Under the pieces are notes generated by a model. That model was given only the letters and a program-made list of their open reading frames with translations. It was not told the DNA's origin and ran no database searches. The position numbers and the translations under genes were made by a program. Shown in pieces: positions 47,405-53,616 of a stretch of DNA of 53,616 bases (positions within the stretch are counted from its first letter, which is position 1; each line of letters starts with the position of its first letter). Source of the stretch: Acanthaster planci (taxonomy: Eukaryota > Echinodermata > Asteroidea > Valvatida > Acanthasteridae); NCBI RefSeq assembly GCF_001949145.1, contig NW_019091527.1, positions 546,052 through 599,667 of the forward strand. The letters are read 5' to 3'.

Positions 47405-49311
47405 AGCAGGAAAGGTCCAAGAGGCGCAGTGGTACCACGAGACGGGGATTGGAATCCCACCCAGTCTGACTCAAAGATGGAGGTTTCTGTCCTCGAGCCT
47501 TCCTTGGTCTCTCCAGAAAATTGACGCTTTCCCCCTCCACCTTGAAAATGTAATATCTCTTTGGTGTCTTCTCGATCAAGGTTTTTGTCGGTCTTCAGAA
47601 CCACAATGACATATCTATTCTTTAACAACCCTCACCTTTGCATTAATAAATGTGGTCATAAAAAGTTAGAAATACAGCAAGGTGCATGCACGTTGCTGTT
47701 CATCTCATGTGTAAAGTTCTCTCAATTTCTTTTAATTACTGACAGAGGCCGAGCTTTCAACTTGAAGCTTTTAAGCAAATACACTTCTCTTTGTGCATAA
47801 GGTATTACGATGAATGATAAAGGTGAAACATCGTTTCACACACTGTATAAAGAAAACTTGTCGAAAAATGGCACCTGCAAACCGTTCATAATAACATGCA
47901 TGTGGACAGACAAGGTTTTACATGTAGTGAGATCTGATATCAGACAACCACCTAAATGTGGCATGAAGTTAATCTATTGGTTTGGGATCGGGGATTGTTG
48001 GAAGTGTGAGCAGTTTTAGTCGTTTTTGCTATTTAGATATGAATTTTTTGCAGTTCGTTTTTCCACCCACCTGCTCTTAACTTCTCAGTATTGCCATGCT
48101 TAGATTTATAATTTTTTGTTTTTTTTCCTAGATTAAAAAAAAGCATTTTACTGTATCTGAAATGAGCTGTATAGTTTGGATGCGTGGGTTACAATTCTTA
48201 TTCCAAAATACTGTTTACATGTCAGAGGGAAACAAAAAAGTGATTTTTTTTTTCCCGTGATGTTTACGGACCTTTTGCATAGCGGCCATCTTATGGAGCG
48301 GTTTGTTTTGTTTTGGATGGAGAGGTTCGAGGAACCCTTTTGTGCATTGTTAACTGAATTAAAATTGAAAACGTCCTCCAAGGTGGCTGCCATTCATAAG
48401 GTCTGCTTACTATTGAGGCAGAACAAAACAGTAGTGCTTTCTTCTTAGTTTTAAAGTAGAGTTTACTTCTTTCAAAATAAAGTTACTGTTGCAATCAAAG
48501 GATCCTTCGTGATTAGTTTTCAAAGTATTTATTGTTGAAATAACCTTTCCTGATTACGCTTATGATGAGGAATTTAAAAGCCATATTGTTTAATCTGTGT
48601 TACGGTGATGAGATAAAAATTATAATTTCCTATCAGCGCACTGGAGGATTTATAGTGAACTGTAAGATACTGGATTATTGCACACTGGATGAGTTCTGTT
48701 TTATAGTTTTTAACTGCAGTGCATGGTGTTCAGTGAGAGAGGTGTTTCTCCGTTTGTGCTTGTGAACAGAACTCACTTGTTCAGCCCTCACACCCATAAA
48801 GTCTTGTCGATTAACTAGAGCTGTATATGATTCCTGATATTTATTACCGACACAATGATTGCTGTACAGTTGATTGAATTGTAGACCACCGCTGATATTG
48901 AGCGCCTTTTCTGGGATTGCATGCAAACTGTGTAACAGTTGGCTGTGTATAGTGTTGAAGCTATTTTGTGAGCAACGTGTAGTAATTTTTGTATTGTCTG
49001 GTTTTTTTTTTCTTTCTTTTGCACAGCACTGTTTACTGTTTGACCTTAACAGCTCCCCGGAAGGGGACTTTTCACGTTGTAATGAACACACTCTTCTTCA
49101 TGCAAGATACTTGGAAGTGTCGTGAACACTTGTTTTTGAAACCAACACAGCATGCCAGTATTGGAATTAAACTTATTGAACAGGAGATTATAACAAAGAT
49201 ATTTAATGCCACCCTGCAGTGATATGAGGGCAGCGTACTTTGATGCTATGTAATCGGGAAAAAAATGTGGGGCAGCATGAGACCAAATTGGGGGATATTT
49301 AGAGAAATAAA
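47405..49311 (+). other. Probable HECTD4 3' UTR
   Basis: This is AT-rich sequence after the stop codon. AATAAA signals lie at 47645-47650, 48476-48481 and 49306-49311. The extent is inferred, not observed. Confidence 0.45.
49306..49311 (+). terminator. Candidate distal polyadenylation signal AATAAA
   Basis: AATAAA is followed about 35-75 bases later by GT-rich sequence (gacgtgtgtgttcatttgta, tgtgtgttc), as expected of a cleavage site with a downstream element. The upstream AATAAA copies at 47645 and 48476 have a weaker GT-rich context. Confidence 0.4.
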
Positions 49312-49444
49312 AACACCTGCATTTGAGACCTCTGTCCGAGCGACGTGTGTGTTCATTTGTAATTTCAATTGTGTGTTCACAATCATAATGCCGACAGAGA
49401 ACAAAAGAATTACATGAGGACAATGGGTGCTCAGGTTCAACATG

Positions 49445-49550
49445 TCTTCAGTATCTGCCTTGAGCAGAAGCACCCCCTCATCGGTTGGAAAAATGACGTT
49501 AGTGGTGAGTATTCATTTTGTCGGTAGTGATGCGACCGTAACTCGTGCAT
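49445..49550 (-). repeat. Dispersed repeat family D, copy 2 (inverted)
   Basis: Read on the minus strand this gives gagggggtgcttctgctcaa, matching 52091-52110, followed upstream by a degenerate match to the rest of the family. Confidence 0.6.
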
Positions 49551-51957
49551 TTCTTGGTCGTTTGTGAGCCAGCGAAGTACATTATCTACCAAGGGCCAGG
49601 CACTCCGTTCATGACGGCATCGAAAACCCATTTAACCGACGGACAGACACACTGCAAACAACACGTGGGTGCGGTTGCACACATGCACATGTGTACAATA
49701 CTCGGTGGTCGCTTTAATCCGTTTGTTTTCGCGACTTCTTGTATCATCAAGACAACACATAAGAAATTAGTCTCTGAGGGATCGCTGGCACACCTACGTG
49801 ATATGGAGTAAGTACAATGTATTTTGATTTTATCATTCCACACTTATACTTTACAGGAATAAAAATTCTTAGGCGTAATCCTTGAGACCATGTTGAAAAA
49901 GGAAAAGACCATGTTGAGACTAATCCTTGGACTTCAACAGGGTAGCCTCGTCATTGAGAAACTGTTATCATTTAGGGCCCTTATAAAACTTGGAAAAAAT
50001 CAATAGAAATGAATTAAAACAATTTAAAACAGATTAAGTTAATAAAAGAGAAAAATAAAACAAACTGAAAGCAGTCGAACAAAACAGGATTTGTATATAG
50101 AGTTAGATAAAATGAAATACCAAAGATTATAGAATTAACGGCTAGGCGGTACTTAGAATAATAAACATAAAACACATACTTAAAGAACCAGAAAAAATGA
50201 CAACAAAATTAATTTTTAACAAAACTTCAGTTGATGTTAAATCAACAATGCACACATAACACACAATAATGGAAAATGAATTAAAATACAAAAGTAAGAA
50301 AATGTGTATATATAATGCATTAGAATCAAACTGTAATTAAAATCAAAATGGAGTTACACAAGGTTTGATAGCTGTACTCTTATGACTTAAAATTGTGTGA
50401 CAGTGATTAAATTAAGATAAAAGGTAATGTAAAGGAGGACTGTAGGATCAACACTAGGCATGCCTTCAGTACATGTACATGGCCCATTTCTGTGAAATGA
50501 CACGTGAGTATTGAACTTTAGTAGGCCTATATGTCCAATTAGATTTTGCACACATCTTGCAAATTGTTTACCCCTCCCAAGCAAGTCATTGGGTGTGATG
50601 ATGTGCTGACCATGCTCATGTGCAGCTGTGATATTGCTACTTCAGTACTTGTACTAGTAAGCCATCCCATTATAAGCCCAACGTCACTTTGGCATGCTGT
50701 GGATATTTGAATTTTTGAAATGATATTTGACGCGACTGCATCAGGATGATGTAGATCCGATAATAATAGTCTGAGCAACTTAGACTCTATAAATTGCCTT
50801 TTTAAAGATTCAGATATGGTCCGGCGAAACTTGGCAATAAAAACACACGGTATACACATCAGTGTGAAGTCGCCAACTTGGTCTGGAATCAACTTGCTCC
50901 GAGTCAACTCCGTCTCAGGTCAATGTGGTCCCAAGTCAACTCGGACTCGTCAACTCTGGCAGGCAGGCACATGGCTGCAGTATGAATAGAAATCTTCCAA
51001 GCTAGTTTCAACACACTTTAGCATACCTGTATTAAAGTCCAGGTATATTGCATGTACTGTTCATGTAAATTTACTGACATGTGCAAGAGATGCCTGGCCT
51101 TGTAATTTGGGAAGGCCAGGTATTTGGATGTATGATTAATTACATGTACCTCAGATGAGACAGCAAAATCTCAGTCTTTCTTGCCAGACTGACAAACCTT
51201 GGCATTTTAGTATTTCCAGAAATCTAACATTGCCTGTTCACTTTATTTACAAATATACAAACTGTATGTTAGCTTATTAAGCCTGACACAAAAGTCAGTG
51301 AAAAACTTGGTTCCCGATATACTAGTAACTTCTGTGTTAAGTTGTTGTCAGTTGCTGTGGAGATCAGTGGATTTCCAAAGACTCAGACTTGAACTTAGAC
51401 TTAGACCTTCTGGACTCAGACTCGAACAATGAGAACTTGGCTACCAGGACTTTAGCCCAAGCCCCCTCCCTGATTTGTAACTTTATTTTACCGCGCAAGA
51501 CTGGTGGTCTATGCATTTATATGTCTGTGGTGCCAGGGCATGCGCAAAATGGGAAAACAGGACATGACAAGGTTTGGAACGTTCCTTGGTGTATTTGTAA
51601 GGGGAGGCTAAGGCCAAACAAAAAATTAGGTGTGTTTCCTATTGCACTGAAAAATAAGTAAGGGTGCATGGTTGGGTAAAATATTTTTTTCACTCTAAAT
51701 TTTTATAGCCCAAAAAATTAGGGACGGATGATGGCCTGTATTTTTTTTTGGGGGGGGTCTGTATATTTGTAACAGGTACCAAGTCAGTGTCAGATTAATA
51801 CTGTATATGTGCACGTCAATATTACATATCATCACTGTGATTGAGTAGTAAAGCAGCTGGTTGTTGGAGGCCAGATTAGACGGCACTTTCGGTCTCTTTA
51901 GTTAGGGTTTTATGTACATGTATGAGACCTGGGTGGGACCATGAGAGGGCACAATTT

Positions 51958-52125
51958 TCCTAGCAACAGAGGCCCTTTGGTGGGAACTGCACCACAGGAG
52001 ACTATGAAGTATACGCATCACGGTTGCGTCGCTACCCGGAGTAAATGAACTCTCCCCACCAACATACATGACAAGGCTCTGTTTGACCAATGAGGGGGTG
52101 CTTCTGCTCAAGGCGGATGGACCTA
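51958..52125 (+). repeat. Dispersed repeat family D, copy 3
   Basis: It shares cctagcaacagaggcccttt, atcacggttgcgtc-type and gggggtgcttctgctcaagg with 34600-34755 and, inverted, 49445-49550. Confidence 0.65.
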
Positions 52126-52759
52126 CAAGTACATTTCAGAAAGAATTCCATGATGTATGATGATCTACACTTATTCGAGCTTTTCTTCCCACCTCTAAAA
52201 CTGAACATCTTTTCATTGTCTTCTTCACTCATTATCATCCTGTAATTGGCACTAAATGCGCTGCTGGATGATCAGATAAATAAATAACATCAATGTAGAT
52301 GTAACAGGGATGCGGCTTGACAACCTTTGCACAAATGGACAATGGAGGAAGAAACCTTATGACACTGGTCTGGAATGTTCAAGTGTTTTCTTAGTGAATA
52401 CCAGCAGTGCTAAATTTTGACCTTTTGAAAATTGAGCCAAAATAAAAATGTCATTGGAAATTTGTTGTGGGTGAGTAAAATCAGGAGTTTTGAATTAGAT
52501 TAGCTGGAGTTTGATGAAATTTCACTTACTTTGAAAATTTGAGGTAAAAATGTTGCTCCAGCAAGGCACTGGAGGCAAAAAAAGTTAGGGTGCGCGGAGT
52601 TCGGGGGCTTCAACAATAAATGAAGGATGTTGCTGTGACAACAGTAAAAGCTGACGGGATGCATTGTTTTTGTTTTTATTGTAGGAGGAAGTCATTAAGA
52701 GAAGTTAACACCTAGAGCCAGTGATGACATCCATATTTTATCTCCTTGTTTTTCTCAAG

Positions 52760-52863
52760 AAGCGGGCTGAAGAAAGACTCAAGTTCCAGTCACGGTGAGG
52801 ACCCAAGTGACAGCCACTCTGACAGTGATGAGGAGCAAGAACAGTGGATGGAGAAAACAGCAG
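52760..52863 (+). CDS. Exon of an unrecognised downstream gene
   Basis: The exon is 104 nt, with acceptor TTTTTCTCAAG and donor G|gtagaa. It encodes SGLKKDSSSSHGEDPSDSHS followed by DSDEEQEQWMEKTA. The composition is acidic and Ser-rich, like a phosphorylated disordered segment. The split Gly codon joins the exon at 53555 in frame. I do not recognise the protein. Confidence 0.5.
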
Positions 52864-53554
52864 GTAGAAAAGCTGTCACTTGTCAGTCATATATGCCATC
52901 CGTGAAGAAATCAATTTTTGCAGGTAGATTTGGCCCTGCTTTCCTTCCTAACACAAATATTGAAGTTTTATCTCAATCTGTCAAATAGTTTGACAGTCAC
53001 TTGGAATTTGGGAATGGCAGCGGGAAAAGTATACATTCTTGGTTGACCTCTCAGAAACAAGGTGCTGTGCAAGAATGGTATGTTGGATTTTCACAAAAAT
53101 GGTGTCAGAATGACCAAAAAGAGTTACTAAAAAACTCCAGAAGGCTTCTTGAAAAATAATATGCACCTTGGTAATATTAGAAAATATGTTAAAGGGGGTA
53201 GATTCCATCACCCCTCCCCCCCAGCTATTTTGGGTAAAATTCAGAGGTTCTTCAAGAAATTTCCACTCACACAGCCAGAGTTTTCACAATTTGTTAAGTT
53301 GAAAAAACAGTCACTGGGTACCTCCTGTTGTTTGTATATGTGTCGACTGGCTGAAGATAGACCTTTTCCGAATCTTGGGCTAACAGATTGACTGAAGCCA
53401 CTCACTTGTGGCTTTAATCATCTAGCCTCTGCCACACCTTTTGAACATCGCCTCAAAACCCACAACTCTGATGGGGACATGCTCAAACAAAAGTACATTT
53501 ATTACAGTGCATATAGACATAACTGCTCCCTTTTTGTTACTGTATTTTTTCCAG

Positions 53555-53616
53555 GTGTAAAGGGTGAAAAAGCAGCGTTGTTGGTTCCCTGCCCCTGGGC
53601 TCAACTTCTCGCATCA
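53555..53616 (+). CDS. Next exon of the unrecognised gene, cut by window edge
   Basis: The acceptor is TGTATTTTTTCCAG, entering in phase 1. It encodes VKGEKAALLVPCPWAQLLAS and is open to the end of the window. Phase agreement with 52760-52863 is the main support. Confidence 0.5.

Larger units (their letters stand above)
49312..52759 (+). other. Intergenic or upstream intronic sequence
   Basis: This stretch is AT-rich, notably A-rich on the plus strand at 49980-50330. It holds two copies of dispersed repeat D. A region rich in gagtc/gactc motifs lies at 50885-50960 and 51380-51430. No convincing exon was found. Confidence 0.5.

Noticed and set aside
49545-49811. 88-codon open frame downstream of HECTD4
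   Set aside because: There is no splice context, domain or biased composition supporting coding, and it overlaps repeat D.
52746-52988. 80-codon open frame reading on past 52863
   Set aside because: A good GT donor at 52864 and phase-matched acceptor at 53554 suggest splicing. The part after the donor looks like intron translation.

Overview
This is eukaryotic nuclear DNA, most likely from a marine invertebrate deuterostome. My best guess is an echinoderm such as a sea star; that is an inference from gene structure and repeat style, not a proven identification. Short GC-rich exons sit in AT-rich introns with GT..AG borders. The introns carry short palindromic elements and tRNA-derived SINEs, and two runs of N mark a draft assembly.

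Almost the whole window (218 to 47404, plus strand) is the 3' part of one very large gene, the orthologue of HECTD4, a giant HECT-type E3 ubiquitin ligase. I could follow 47 coding exons with matching splice phases, apart from one unresolved junction (exon 8 to 9). They add up to about 10.26 kb of coding sequence, or about 3,420 residues. The 5' end of the gene lies upstream of the window. The protein order is: a CUB-like domain (exons 1-3), a long helical and poorly characterised middle (exons 4-25), a B30.2/SPRY domain (exons 26-29), a conserved linker (exons 30-34), a second, degenerate CUB-like stretch (exons 35-36), a 2-kb exon with a possible split RRM-like fold, a basic linker (exons 37-38), and the HECT domain (exons 39-47) with its catalytic cysteine in the last exon.

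The introns hold most of the unusual material. This includes several inverted-repeat elements (3327-3578, 6212-6352, 8016-8261, 12599-13034, 41353-41696) and an antisense fragment of a rhodopsin-like GPCR with in-frame stops (12222-12599). A roughly 115-bp tandem array at 23555-24060 has copied the end of exon 23 together with its splice donor. There is also a 62-bp tandem repeat (25538-25716), two SINE copies, and several dispersed repeats.

After the HECTD4 stop codon, about 5 kb looks like 3' UTR and intergenic sequence. The last 0.9 kb has two phase-compatible exons of an unrecognised gene that runs off the right edge. I found no stand-alone RNA gene, CRISPR array, prokaryotic operon or complete autonomous transposon.
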